In this document: positions 13,311 to 25,320 of the stretch, piece by piece
How the letters are laid out: every line of letters begins with the position of its first letter
Numbering within the stretch: position 1 is the first letter of the stretch
Source of the DNA: Tubulanus polymorphus
Taxonomy: Eukaryota > Nemertea > Palaeonemertea > Tubulaniformes > Tubulanidae
DNA: 60,000 nucleotides
NCBI RefSeq assembly: GCF_964204645.1
Contig: NC_134031.1
Location: forward strand, 19,963,307 to 20,023,306
Direction: 5' to 3'
Notes under the pieces: model-generated
What the model was told of the DNA's origin: nothing
The model's input: the letters and a program-made list of their open reading frames with translations, nothing else
Databases searched by the model: none
Translations under genes and position numbers: made by a program

Positions 13311-14089
13311 ATATGCTCATTCAGTCACATTGTGAACAGGTGTTCCCGGCCATATTTGGCCTTTAATCCAGTTTGAGTAGACACATCCAGTTTTCATTTA
13401 TAGTTTAGAGTCCATGGTGTGATACAATGGGTACTGATATAAATCAGTGCCCACACTGGAAGTAAGTAGAGATGTCATAATAATTTATATTTGATCCTAG
13501 GGAGCAACGCACACAAGCACACATGCATATGGTGTAAATTTTCACCTTTTCATCAATAATTACTTCTGTTAAGAGTGTCATCGTGTGAAAGAGGGCAATA
13601 AGCAGAAATATGAAACAGTACTGCAAACGTCGTCGACACTCCCACGCTCGTGCGCTTTACTCGCAAAAACAGAATTGATTTCGAAGATGGGTATACGTCT
13701 ACCGACTGCTCAAAAATGAGATGATGAATTATTCACTGATGGGGAATTCGATGATACTTTAAGATCTCTTATTAGTTGATCGACTGTGACAAAAGTTGGT
13801 CAATAACTGTAACATCCTGTTCCGCCAACCGCTTGCATAGATTCTTCTCTCAATTAGTACATTTCATTGGTAAAACCTGTGCCTTTTTGATTGGGCAATT
13901 CCAGAAGAGGGATTATCTGCGTTTTTTGTCGCTGCATTAGGAAGTTTCTGTCAAGTAATCTTCTAATAAGAAAAATATTCCTTAATCTTGCGGAAGAACA
14001 ATTGAAAAGGGGCCAGGTTATTAAATCAGAATTTTCCGAAAATGGCTTAATTGAACAGTGACAAAACTAGATTATGAATAAACCTGGAT

Positions 14090-14285
14090 TGGACTTATTT
14101 GTCAATCTAAACCAGGCCTAAGCCAAACTTTGGCCCGGTACAAATGGTTGTGTTTGAATCGCAACTGGTGACGAAAATGTCTCACTTCGCTTTGTTTAGT
14201 ATCGAGTGAGTGGTTTGTGTGTGAATGCGCTCTAATTTGGCACGGGCCAAATTTGACTTGGGTCTGATCTGTGCCAATTTTACCA
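14090..14285. mobile_element. AGCCGCGATCAC-type element, internal fragment
   Basis: Contains GGCCCGGTACAAATGG, TAGTATCGAGTGAGTGGTTT and GGCACGGGCCAAATTTGAC; both ends are degraded. Confidence 0.6.
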
Positions 14286-14610
14286 AATAAAAAGGATGTA
14301 TTTTTGATGTATAGTGATGATACACATGCCTTACAGGTAGATCATCAGCTCTATTGTTAGTCTAGTACAAGTGCCCCCCTCGTGCGAAGACTTGCATCGG
14401 TAATTTGTTAAGCGAAAATCAGGAAAACATGCTTTCCTGACGGCGAGTGAGGAACTGGCGAGGGAGGAACTGCCAGAGGTTATGACAGCTGTATGAAATA
14501 ACGTGAAGATTTTGTTGTAGAAAAAGTACCGCTGCATTCTGGGAACAAGATGAGATTCAGAGTTCATTCAGAATATGGAATCTTCAGTTTATAAAGCAGC
14601 TCCGCATATA

Positions 14611-14792
14611 AGCCGCGATCACACTAAGACGATTTAGCTTGGCCTGAGACAAATTTGGCCTATGCCTAATTAGGGAGTACATTGAAACCACTCATTCGAT
14701 ACTAAATAATGCTTAAACAGAGCGAAGTGAGTCATTTGTCCCCGCGCTAGATTTGGCTTGGGCCTGGTCTGACATTTTTGGTCGTCCTCGGG
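14611..14792. mobile_element. AGCCGCGATCAC-type element, copy
   Basis: Left end AGCCGCGATCACACTAAGAC, preceded by ATA; core CACTCATTCGATACTAAATA. Confidence 0.75.
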
Positions 14793-15040
14793 CACCTTAA
14801 CACCCGATTCTTGTTCGTTGTGTGACAATCTGAAGTTGAATTGTTGGTCATGTGTTTCAGGTTTTCATTAACCGATGATTACATCATTAAATACACAGCA
14901 CAAACGGTGAACAGGTCAATGATTGAAATCAGCTGAAGTCAAATCAATTTCTAATTACAGTTGTATGGATAGAATTAACAATTGCCGAGCCTTTGATTTG
15001 TCATTCGACACTGTACAACCATTCTCTCCGTTCATCTGAA

Positions 15041-15165
15041 GCCGTGATCACATGAGCATATTTGACTTGTGACAAATTTGGCGCGAAACAACTGTTCGCT
15101 TGGGCGAAAAAAGGGTCCAAGTCGCAAAAAAGCAAGTCGAATAAAAGTGGCCGCCCCTTTTCATA
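15041..15165. mobile_element. AGCCGCGATCAC-type left end joined to a CCCTGA-family fragment
   Basis: Begins AAGCCGTGATCACATGAGCA, then after 60 bp reads GTCGAATAAAAGTGGCC, the boundary motif of the separate CCCTGA family (compare 8895-8918 and 24020-24048). Confidence 0.45.
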
Positions 15166-15765
15166 TGATTGAAAATAAAATTGATTTGTCGAGTATTAAA
15201 AGAAGAAACAACATTTCAGTCTTTTCCATCATCAGAGATTTGTTTACCTTATTGTTTAGTTTTCATAATACAATTGCAGGTATTTTAAACATTTTAAGCT
15301 TATGGATTTTTATTTGTATTTCACAGTCGCGCTGTAAGGATCCATTAGAGTTTCGAATTCATGTATATTGTATTCGTCTCAAATAAAGGGTGTGTCTGTC
15401 TGTCTGTCCTGATGTCGGTTCACGTATGATGTAATACTCGTTGTAGATACAAAGATTTGTCAGTAATTTTCTCCTGTAATGCTATCAGTATCTACTGTAA
15501 GTATCGATTCGATTGATACCGGTATCGATTGGAACAGGTATCGATCGTCGATGGTAATTGGCTTTCTGCGACTTACCCTCGTTTGCTGACGAGATGCCGA
15601 TAAGGCAGACTCGGTAATAATCATTATCCCGTTAAAAATGTGCTCCATTTCGGAAATGAACCTACTTCATATGTAGGGCTTGTTACTGTATTCAACAACC
15701 ATTTTACTGGACACTGCAGCCTAATACAAGCAGCTACTACACGAATTCAATCTGTTTACAAGGGT

Positions 15766-15962
15766 GCTAAATTGGCTCGTGCCTATTTGGCCCGACCAAA
15801 AACTTTGGACTAGGCCCGAGGCAAATCATAGCATGTGAACTGGTTCCACTGAAGTGACTCCCAAGCATTGTTTAGTACTGAGTGAGTGGTTTGTGTGCGG
15901 ATGCGCTCTCTAATTTAACCGGGCCTGAACCAATTTGACCATGTCACTGTGTGATCCCGGTT
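15766..15962. mobile_element. AGCCGCGATCAC-type element, copy
   Basis: TTTGGCCCGACCAAAAACTT, TAGTACTGAGTGAGTGGTTT and a right end TCACTGTGTGATCCCGGTT. Confidence 0.65.
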
Positions 15963-17104
15963 CGTGTGTGAATGCACAACATTGATTCGGTCAATTCGAA
16001 ATTGGCCCGTTCAAGGTACTTGCGATGACTTATCTAGCCACAGGATTTCGAACCATGATAAAAATAGTAAATTGTTTCCCTGGATTTCCCAGTATATAAA
16101 GTAGATGAATGAATAGGTACTGAATGAATTCTACGATGATAACATTGCCTCGATAGCTTTCAGAAATATCAATGGCATATCGTCATTATTGCTGGAATTT
16201 TATGGGATAGTGATTTATATGTAAAACGTATGTGATGGTTAGAGGTATGCCCATCTATCTAAATATTCCTTTATCAGAAGCTGCACACGTATAATTCATG
16301 CGCGTTATCATATAGTTATACAGTAGATCAGTAATAGAATATTAATGGTTTTCAGTCTTAAACACGTGGTGAAAAAATGTTATCTTTACTCGGCGGTGAG
16401 GTTATTAGTTGATGTATGGCTCGTCGTAAGGTTTTGCATTCTCCTCGTGAAGGATTTTTACGTTGCTCGCGATTATACTCGCGGGGTACCTAACTCACCA
16501 CTTTCTCAGAAACAGATCGAAGATATGATAGTCGCGTTGATATTTTCTACTAACAGGGCAGGTGGGTCTGGGCCTTAAGCGAAGCGCGCCATCAATCTTT
16601 AGCTTATTGGTTTTGTCTGAATGTTTCGTAAGTTGTAAAAATCTTTTCTCAATGGGTCTCTTCCCGAGCAAAAACAGAGGGAAAATCCTCAAATACATCG
16701 TGCTCGTAATATATGAATTACACCGTGAAGAGCTGTTTACATATTGAAGTGTGTTGATGGATAATCGCGATAAATTTTTCGAGCAATATTTTACGGATAA
16801 ACGAGGTACTGAAAATGATCTGTTCCTGTTTATGGCGAATGATTTGTGCCTTATCCGCCGTACGACGACGAGTGTCATCATTCCTCACGAGGACTCGCCA
16901 GTTCCACCATACTGCTTCCTGCTTCATTTAAAAAGAAGATAACACATGTAAGAAAACGTGCTTCGAGCGGATCGCGGATCGCGGCTGTGTTCGCTGCAGC
17001 GAGTGCTGCTTAGTTCCCCCTCCCCCCACGCAAACATTAATCACTGTTGATTCTGTCGATGATGGGCACGACCGTGTATCGGCTTTCAAATATCACGTCC
17101 TATA

Positions 17105-17370
17105 AGCCGCCATCGCGCAAGTGTTTTTTAGATGCTGGGCCAAATTTTGCCCGAACCACAATCGTCAGATCAGACCCACACAGAATTTTGGTATGGGTCA
17201 AATTATTCCTGAATGGTATGTGAAACACCTCACTCGCCACAGCACAATTTTGATATGTGTTTTAGTATCAAGTGAGTGAATTATTTTTGAACTGGGCTAA
17301 ATTTGACTGTGGTCCAGTCCGGACCGGGCCATTTTGACTCAGGCCAAATCATCTCTGCGTGATCGCGCCT
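17105..17370. mobile_element. AGCCGCGATCAC-type element, near full length (266 bp)
   Basis: Left AGCCGCCATCGCGCAAG, right TCTCTGCGTGATCGCGCCT; flanked on both sides by TATA, compatible with a TA-type target duplication. Confidence 0.75.
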
Positions 17371-18056
17371 ATAGAATTCAAATCAGTGAATGTTGATGAT
17401 TTGACTAGGACAGGAGGTCCTCGCGACCCTGATGATTGGGCGTTACAATAACTGAATCATTAAAAATTGAATTGATCGACTGCACACTTTGCCTGCGGGT
17501 TCAACTCAAGACGTTTATAGCGAGCGAAAAATGTCCAACTGATAACTGTGGAAAGAATTACCAAAACTGAATGTAAAAACAATGGTTTAAAATCGGTAAA
17601 CGAATACAACTTATAAATAGATTAGCCCTCACGTATTTTTGGAATGTATCCCTGCTGTTTACTGAAAACTTTTCTCCTGTTCTTCAAGTTTCTCTTTTGT
17701 TGGAAATTTTATCGCCGGCTTCGCCGATTTTGTCGTGTAAAAAAAAGCTATGGAATTTGGCGTAAATTCGAGTTTTCGCGCAGTAGGAAACAACGAACCT
17801 GACCTCGATATTTCTAGGTTTTTGATTTGAAGATAGCGAGATAAAGAGACCACCATCGCTCTATCAGCGTTACTCTCACTAGAGCCAATTTGAGATATCA
17901 TCCGTGTTTACATTGAAACCGGTCATTTGAGATTGCGGTTACGTCAAAAAAGGTTTCAAACTTTTCGAAAGAACTTTGAAGTTTGGACCTGGTTAACACT
18001 TGAATATGGTGAAATTACCATTTATGAAACTTTTCTTGTGGTAAATATTCATTCAA

Positions 18057-18152
18057 CGTTTCACTAGATCCTAGTAGTCATCTTTGGGAAAAAAGTATTC
18101 CCGTAATGATTATTCTCGAAGATGACTATTAGGATATAGTCGAAATGTCAAA
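18057..18152. repeat. imperfect inverted repeat
   Basis: GAAAC/GTTTCACTAGATCCTAGTAG..TCATCTT faces AAGATGACTATTAGGATATA..GTCGAAATG. A related single arm is at 56731-56760. Confidence 0.55.
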
Positions 18153-18990
18153 TAGACATTAGCATTAGCGGAAATGTTTACAACTGTTTTTACTCTTACT
18201 GCAGAGTTTTATAGAAATTGTGCTAAATTAAACTTCTTATATTGCATGTTTTTCATGGCAGAAATAATCTAGGCATATGCATTTAAATTTGAGTTTGTTT
18301 TCTCACAAACTGTGCGCCCTGGCGGTATACTGATGAGGTCTGTTCATCTCGGGCTCGAACAAATATGACTACCACCTTATGTTTGCTCACTCTTGACACT
18401 TTAATAATATTATATAAAGCCGAAGCGATAAATCATGCGGCTATGGACGTAGTACACGGTCAGTAGTGATTTATGAGAGAACCTAAAACTGGCCATAAAA
18501 TTTCCCTCATAGCTGCGGGACATGGTTTCATGTTGGTAATTGTGATTAATCAAATCGTTGAAGTCATCGAGAATGTCGTCCTAATTAATCATGCTCGTAA
18601 TTTTAATGAATTCGTTAAAATCGGCGACTTTCTCATCGTTCTCGTATGTGAGGGATGTTTCATTATTAACTGGTCATCGAAGGTTTTACCGAAATGAAAC
18701 ATTTGTCATTAGCAACTAATACCGATTGAGCATTGTGTAAGGTGACCGTAGGAGCAGGAAATTCACACTCCTCCGATCAAGAAATCACGGTCTCTAATCA
18801 AAAATCATCAAAATGGACCTGCGATATCCGCTGAAATCCAATTCAACGACTCAGTGGTGGATCAGAAATGCCAGTTACAATTTTATTAGTAGAATATTCA
18901 TAGTATCCGGACCCAGCTCCACCTCAGAGCTCAGTCAAAATGTGACAATGAGTAAAAACATTGAGAATGAACTTAATTGTAGAATATGGG

Positions 18991-19118
18991 TCATGTTGTG
19001 GAACCCTGGGCCATGTTGTGGAACCTGGGGCATGTTGTAGAAACCTGGGGCATGTTGTGGAAGCCTGGGGCATGTTGTGGAACCCTGGGGCATGGGCATG
19101 TTGTGGGACCCTGGGCAT
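18991..19118. repeat. about 20-bp tandem repeat, 6 copies
   Basis: Unit near CATGTTGTGGAACCCTGGGG. Confidence 0.93.
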
Positions 19119-19161
19119 ATCCAGTAGTGTACTGCATATGCGAATACATTAAGAATTGTGA

Positions 19162-19248
19162 ACTATTTCACCAGTGATCAGACAATGCTCACTATTTCAC
19201 CAGTGATCAGACAATGCTCACTATTTCACCAGTGATCAGACAATGCTC
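19162..19248. repeat. 29-bp tandem repeat, 3 essentially perfect copies
   Basis: Unit ACTATTTCACCAGTGATCAG + ACAATGCTC; copies at 19162, 19191 and 19220. Confidence 0.97.
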
Positions 19249-19683
19249 CAACGATGAAACTGTTCTCCTCAGCTTCAGGACCGTTCTTCATACTGTTATA
19301 CTGCAGTGATTGCTCGGTGAGTTTGATGCTCAGTAAATCAAACTGGCATCAATCGGATTATGATGTTTTTATCTGTACCCGGCAGTGACTGCGCCCGTGA
19401 GACGCTGCTGCTGCTGCTGCTACTGCTGCTCCCCATTCAACGATGGATTCATCGGACGGATTAATTGTCTGTTTTTAATCAACAAGTGTGAAACGTAATT
19501 AAATCATACGTAAAAATGTGGAACCTTCAAGGCTACTGCGGCAATCGAGGTCCATGTGGCCCATATACCTGCTCAACACCGAGCCCATATGGGTTGTTCA
19601 GTGTGAATCATAGGCCCGGGCCTTATCTGATAATCTGGTAATCGGTGCCCTGGCATTGATACCACTTGCCTGCATGTGTAGTT

Positions 19684-19711
19684 AACTGTGGTTAAGCCAC
19701 TAACCACAGTT
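19684..19711. repeat. perfect 11-bp hairpin
   Basis: AACTGTGGTTA, loop AGCCAC, then TAACCACAGTT. No T-run follows that would suggest a Pol III product. Confidence 0.6.
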
Positions 19712-20689
19712 TTTCTCACTAAACCACAATGTTATCCTGCACTGGCTCGCCAGGTTGGAGGCTTCCCGTTGTATGAGGTCTGATTACATGCCTTCATCCC
19801 CGAGGCTCCAAAAAATCTACCCAAGAGACAAAATTTGAAACTGGTTGAATAGGGACTATACAGAGTTAGATAGAGGTAACTGGCACCTGTGGAGCCTGCT
19901 CATCTAAACGGCTGTTTCCCACTGTTCTATATAAGTGAAGCATTCATTGGGTGCATGTTTTCCAAGACGGCAAGTTTTTGCCGAGCCGTTCGCTTTTTTT
20001 TTGTTACTTCGCGAAAACAGCAGTGACGGGAATTTCCAGGGGTAGACATACGTAACATACACAGGCAGTAGGTCTATACAGACATTGGTGGGAATGTTAT
20101 TTTTCATCGGCCGGGCTCCAACTCAACCTACGTGTTGTTTATGCATGTTTTCCTGCATTCATCGACGAGTCGATCCCTCTTACTCTTCATTCGTTGTTGA
20201 AAGTGTTGTTTTGAACGTCTTTGCTTATGAGTAGTAATGTGCTTAAAACACTCATTTCTTTATTTAGACTCTTGAGTCATCGAAAATCTTGAAATAAATA
20301 ACGCTTTAAAGATTGTTGTTCCTAAAAGAAGTTGGCTGCTGTAGTGGCTATTTTGAATTTATCGAGTGAGCTGTTACAGTTGAGAAGTAGGTTACATATT
20401 AAAGCTTAGCCATAGCTGCCAACTGTCCCTGATTGTCAGAGACAGTCCCTGAAAATGCCTCGCTGTCCCTGAGCATGGTTTTTTGATGGTATAGAATATC
20501 TATTGCTGTCCCCCTGTGAAACTAACAACTACTGTACCGAAATAGACAAAATATTGCCTTACTTTCTGGATTTCATCAAATCATCTTTAGTTTCATGGAT
20601 TTTTGCCAATCTCATTTTTCATCTTCCCATTTCGGCATCCCACGGTGGCCTAGATACCGGCTTCCACGGTGGCCTAGATACCAGCTCAC

Positions 20690-21250
20690 TCAGATGCTTG
20701 CTCGCAAAAATGTCGACTTCAGAGGTGAAGACAACATTGACAAATCCGACACATTTTCACTTGTGTCAAACATCATCAAGGTTGTTTCTTTTGAATAAAC
20801 GGATCGGGTTGTTTCTGGTGTTGTGTGTCTGATTTCAGGGCTTAGATCATTTCTTTTGAAGTTTGAAATGTCGTCATCAGCGTGTATGACGCGGGACCTT
20901 TTTATAGCGCGATGATTAGAGACGATCTCAACACCTGACGGACCAACGTTACTACTCAATTAATAGACAACTTCAATCTTGGTGAGTTTCGTGATTTTCT
21001 CCAGCCCCTTTTGATGCTCGCACTGCTTAATAAAATGGTCTATTTTTTCGAAATAATGTCCTCGGATGTTGCGTGGCAACCTGTGACTCGTCGTGACAAA
21101 AATCTCAGGTGCGGAAACTGCGCCGGAGACCGATCGCATATCCTTCACTCGTGGATCACTCGTGCGAAAATTTTTATCTATGAAATTTATCTCTTTACCC
21201 AGTAACATCATTATAGTAAAGGTGAAGAGAGAACTGTGCAACGTTTGCAC
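20690..21250 (-). other. long minus-strand frame split by one stop
   Basis: Reading right to left, a frame of about 96 codons (MQTLHSS.. to ..IEVVY) meets TAA at 20960-20962 and continues for 90 codons in the same frame. The composition is protein-like (e.g. FEKIDHFIKQCEHQKGLEK, SENVSDLSMLSSPLKS), but I recognise no family. It could be a decayed gene, an exon with an unrecognised splice, or chance. Confidence 0.2.
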
Positions 21251-21960
21251 GCTCTTTTAGAATGATGATGAATGAGGTCTTTCCCTTCAAACAATCAGAC
21301 TCTTTCCCCCTGTAGGTTTACGCGGCTATTAAAGCTATTGTTAGGTGCTGCTATAACTCACACGCTCCACAACGGGTTCCAACGCTGTTACAGCCATGCC
21401 ATTCTATCATTTCCCATTATATGACTGCGATGAAAAAGCTTTTTTTCTCTTTTTCTCAGTGATAAATATATACATAGTTATTGAAAGTGCAGTTTTGAAG
21501 GAGATTGCCAAGGAGTCTGTCTGACATTAGTCTGGTAATCTCTTGAAAGCAACAGCGAAGTAAAGTTCGAAGAAAGTTTTCATTTTTTGGGACAGCAGGG
21601 TTGAGAAAGCTTGCCGCGATGGGAAGATGGAAGTTGTTGTTTTAACCTGGCATTGTTGTAAATACCCATACTCTCAGACATGGTGAATAGATGACCGTAT
21701 GATTAAAACCCACTACATACATTAATTAAAAAGGTTAAAAATGAAATTCATTTACCAAGAAATAATGTCAAGCGACCATCCTCAGGGGCGGGGTCTGAAA
21801 TGTTTTGTCATTTGAATTTGTTTCTTGATGAATACATTTCTTTTCAATATTTTAAATTTGTATGTATTGGTTTTTTTGAAACTGTAAAAACAGTTACAAT
21901 AATGTTTATATACATCGATACCGAGCAGGGTTCAGTGTGAGTCAGTGCGCACTACGTCAT

Positions 21961-22204
21961 CAATATATTCGATGTATTAGTGGTAAATGTTGCGGGTGTG
22001 ATGTCACTGCGTACCTGGCGCCAATATATTCGATGTATTAGTGGTAAATGTTGCGGGTGTGATGTCACTGCGTACCTGGCGCCAATATATTCGATGTATT
22101 AGTGGTAAATGTTGCGGGTGTGATGTCACTGCGTACCTGGCGCCAATATATTCGATGTATTAGTGGTAAATGTTGCGGGTGTGATGTCACTGCGTACCTA
22201 GCGT
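21961..22204. repeat. 61-bp tandem repeat, 4 copies
   Basis: Copies start at 21961, 22022, 22083 and 22144 with CAATATATTCGATGTATTAG. The first three are identical and the fourth diverges only in its last bases, so the expansion is recent. Confidence 0.97.
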
Positions 22205-22608
22205 GTGCGGTGAATTCAGATGCTTTCAGTTTGTATGATAAAGAATAATTGTCACTTTACAATGTTTAGTCAGCTTCGGGCGTTTCATCTACGAATAAAT
22301 AACAAATAACGATACAATATTCTGCGGCGATGATAATATTTGGCTTAACATCGCGCGCTACTAACGTTGTTGTTTACTTTCCGTGTATTTTCTGTCATCT
22401 TGTCATCGACTTCAAACGCCGGTGATGATCGTCAACAACAATTTCTTGTTCAAATAGTTCGTTATTGCAGGTTCCGCAGTGTCAATATCATTAGCTGTTT
22501 TATTGTATAAAATACCGATTGATGTAAAGTTGAATAGTAATGGTTAGAAACAGCGCGCTGTTTTAATGTAACTATGTAAAACTGATTGCCGTGAATCTGG
22601 TACGAGTA

Positions 22609-22963
22609 ATCTTGTCGCAGAGCTGACAACTGATCCCGATTTTCGAGATCATCTTGTTGCAGAGCTGCCAACTGATCCTGATTTACGAGATGCTGACAAC
22701 TGATCCCGATTTACGAGATCATCTTGTCGCAGAACTGACAACTGATCCCGATTTACGAGATCATCTTGTTGCAGAACTAACAACTGATCCCGATTTACGA
22801 GATCATCTTGTCGCAGAGCTGACAACTGATCCCGATTTACGAGATCATCTTGTCGCAGGCTGACAACTGATCCCGATTTACGAGATCATCTTGTTGCAGA
22901 ACTAACAACTGATCCCGATTTTTGAGATCATCTTGTTGCAGAGTTAACAACTGATCCCAATTT
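22609..22963. repeat. 42-bp tandem repeat, about 8 copies
   Basis: Unit near AACTGATCCCGATTTACGAG + ATCATCTTGTCGCAGAGCTGAC. One copy is shortened at 22690 and one at 22860. The in-frame 14-residue repeat (TTDPDLRDHLVAEL) is a by-product. Confidence 0.95.
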
Positions 22964-24504
22964 TTCAGTATTTGGGTGGACAGGTTCTGGAGGGGTGGTT
23001 AGATTCATATCTGTGTAAATATTAAACCCGCATTTCTTTCAGTCGATCCATCATTACGGCAAAAATAATCAGCCACCGGGCACTCCTTCATTCCAGTCAT
23101 TTCTGTTCGTTCGACCAGAAAAATCAAACATGTTTCATTTCATGCAATTTTTGCCGTGTTGCAAAAATCAACTATTTGTCAGTTGTTACCGATGATGTTA
23201 GTGTTGATGTTAGTCGATACGCTTCACTGGTTTTCACCGATAGTTCAGAACTCGTACGGCTTCCATACGCCTCAACCTATACCACGTGGTTATTATCAGT
23301 TGCAAATCGGATGAACTTTTTATTTCACTGAACAAAAGTGATTTGGTATTTCCACCGGGAAATGAATGACAGTATTTGGTCGATATGCTCGTCATGACTT
23401 GTCTGCGAATCAGCGACATATAAATTGATGTAACCCCGAATTGACTGAGTGTCTTAAGTGACGCTGTACGCCGACAATAGAACTGTTGATTGGATCGTCA
23501 CAGCGCGCCCCCCGGTACGTGATACGTCTGCTCAGTCTGGTCAAACTAATTCTCTTTGAGAAATTACTTAAGCCGGACAGTTTCTGTACTTAATGCGGAA
23601 TACTGGATTCTTGTACGTTATATCTGAAGACTTAATCAAAAATGTCGCTGATTAGAACGTCGGTAATGCTGCTGTAGAAATTGATGATTCCGCTTGGATC
23701 CACCTGGTCCACCACGCTACTTTAGAACATTCTTAATCTAATCATCGATAGTTTATGCGTCCATGTTCTATAATCTGTTCCAATTTAGAACGCAGCATTT
23801 ACAGTAGTGAAAGAAGTATTTTGTAAATTGGTCCAAAAAGACCTCGTCCGTTCTGAATTTCTGTACATGAATAGAAACCTAACTTGCTGTCAATCGCGGT
23901 GTTGTGTCAGACTGGACCAGTGATGACAGCCTTAAAATGTCTTACAGTGTTAATTGATTGGATTCTTAGCAGCTGGAGTCAGGGAAAACAACGTGCATGT
24001 CAGGGAATAGTCGGGGGGGGGGGAAGGCAAGTCAAGTAAAAGTGGCCTCCCTGAAAACTTTGTTGAACGCATAACGAATGCTACAAATAAATTCTTCTCT
24101 ATATTTAATAATATTTGTGTGATCACACCTTTCTTTACGATAGCGATTCTAAATCGATCTGCTTTCATCGAATTTCTCAAAGCGATTGATGTATTCGGAA
24201 ATAAACGCTGCTAGTTTATCCGCCGGCAGCGAAATTTAAAATTACGCAAACTCTCGCTAAGATTCCACCATTCCGCAAACATTTGTTTTTGCCTATGGCG
24301 CAGCCGCGTTCAAAGCGTTTCAAATCATTTTAACGTCGTCGTGTTTTTAATGAAACTACGACAACGACAACAATGTCATCTCTTCGACAAAGATCGATTA
24401 AATGTAGACTTTATCGCGCTGTGCCGGAATTCATGGCTTCTGTTCTAAAAGTACATCGAAAAAAATCTTTCGAAAACGGGTCGTTTTGGTGGGAACAGTT
24501 ATCA

Positions 24505-24655
24505 CTTGATCACACGAGCATTTTTGGCCCCGGGCCAACCGTTCACGTTGGTGCCAAATAGATCCATGCCTGCTCTCTAATTAAGCACAAGCCAAATTCC
24601 ATTCAGGTTTGGTCCAGACCAGTTTAATCCGGATCCAAATCATCTCCTATAATGT
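24505..24655. mobile_element. AGCCGCGATCAC-type element, degraded copy
   Basis: TTGATCACACGAGCATTTTTGGC at the left and GGATCCAAATCATCTCC at the right. Confidence 0.5.
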
Positions 24656-25119
24656 TAATGGCTATAATATTTGGTGGCCATCCCTTCTTCGTTACCACAC
24701 CATAGATTTGGAACTTTCTACCACTGTCACTTCATTCAGAGACTTCAGTGATTTCAGATCATAGAAATATACATAGAGTCTTACAAGCAAGAAAGCTTCC
24801 ATTATAAAAGCTGTTATTGGAGAACGAAGGTAACCTTCTGAGGTTAGAAAAGTATCTCAGTGAAGAGAGAGAGAGATTTGGCAAATAGCTCAGTTTATGC
24901 AGGTATTTAGTGCCTGTGGTGTCAACAACAGTAAATGAAGTGACTGTAAGTAAAGCACCGCAGTGGTTGAATAGTATAACTGTTTATAAGCTGCTATTAC
25001 CACTGTTATCGCGATGGGGCTCATTTATAAAACTATTAGTGAACTGGAGGAAAAAGGCAAGACGGCAGGCCTTCGCAAATCACTGAGTATGCTATGGTTG
25101 AGCTTCTGAAGGAGCTCTC

Positions 25120-25320
25120 TTGAAAATTCAAGAGAAGGCTAAAAATGATACCTTATTTCTCCTAATTGGTCAGTTCATTTTGTAAACTGCAATAAGATTT
25201 GTAATTAGTTCTGCCGGGTCTGTTATCGTTAGTTTGAACCTGATTTTGAATATAGTAATGTACAGGGTAGATAGGTCAACTCTAAAGCTTAGCAGAACTG
25301 AAAAACAAGGCATCAATTTT
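25120..25320. repeat. dispersed repeat shared with 52010-52165
   Basis: Both copies share, in order, GATACC(T/C)(T/C)ATTTCTCCTAAT, a CTGCAATAA/CCGCAATAA block, GGGTAGAT(A/T)GGT and AAGC(T/ )CAGCAGAA. Origin unknown. Confidence 0.5.

Noticed and set aside
15069-15386. 105-codon plus-strand frame ending near an AATAAA
   Set aside because: Its start lies within repeat fragments and its body is AT-driven Ile/Phe/Ser; no family recognised.
17659-17901. 80-codon minus-strand frame MISQIGSSESNADRAMVV
   Set aside because: Plausible composition and an ATG, but no similarity recognised and no supporting splice or poly(A) context.
20850-20925. C/D-box snoRNA-like TGATGA...CTGA on the minus strand
   Set aside because: No terminal stem and no clear D' or C' boxes; such short motifs occur often by chance.
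22654-22863. 69-codon frame with TTDPDLRDHLVAEL repeats
   Set aside because: By-product of the 42-bp tandem array; no flanking coding sequence.
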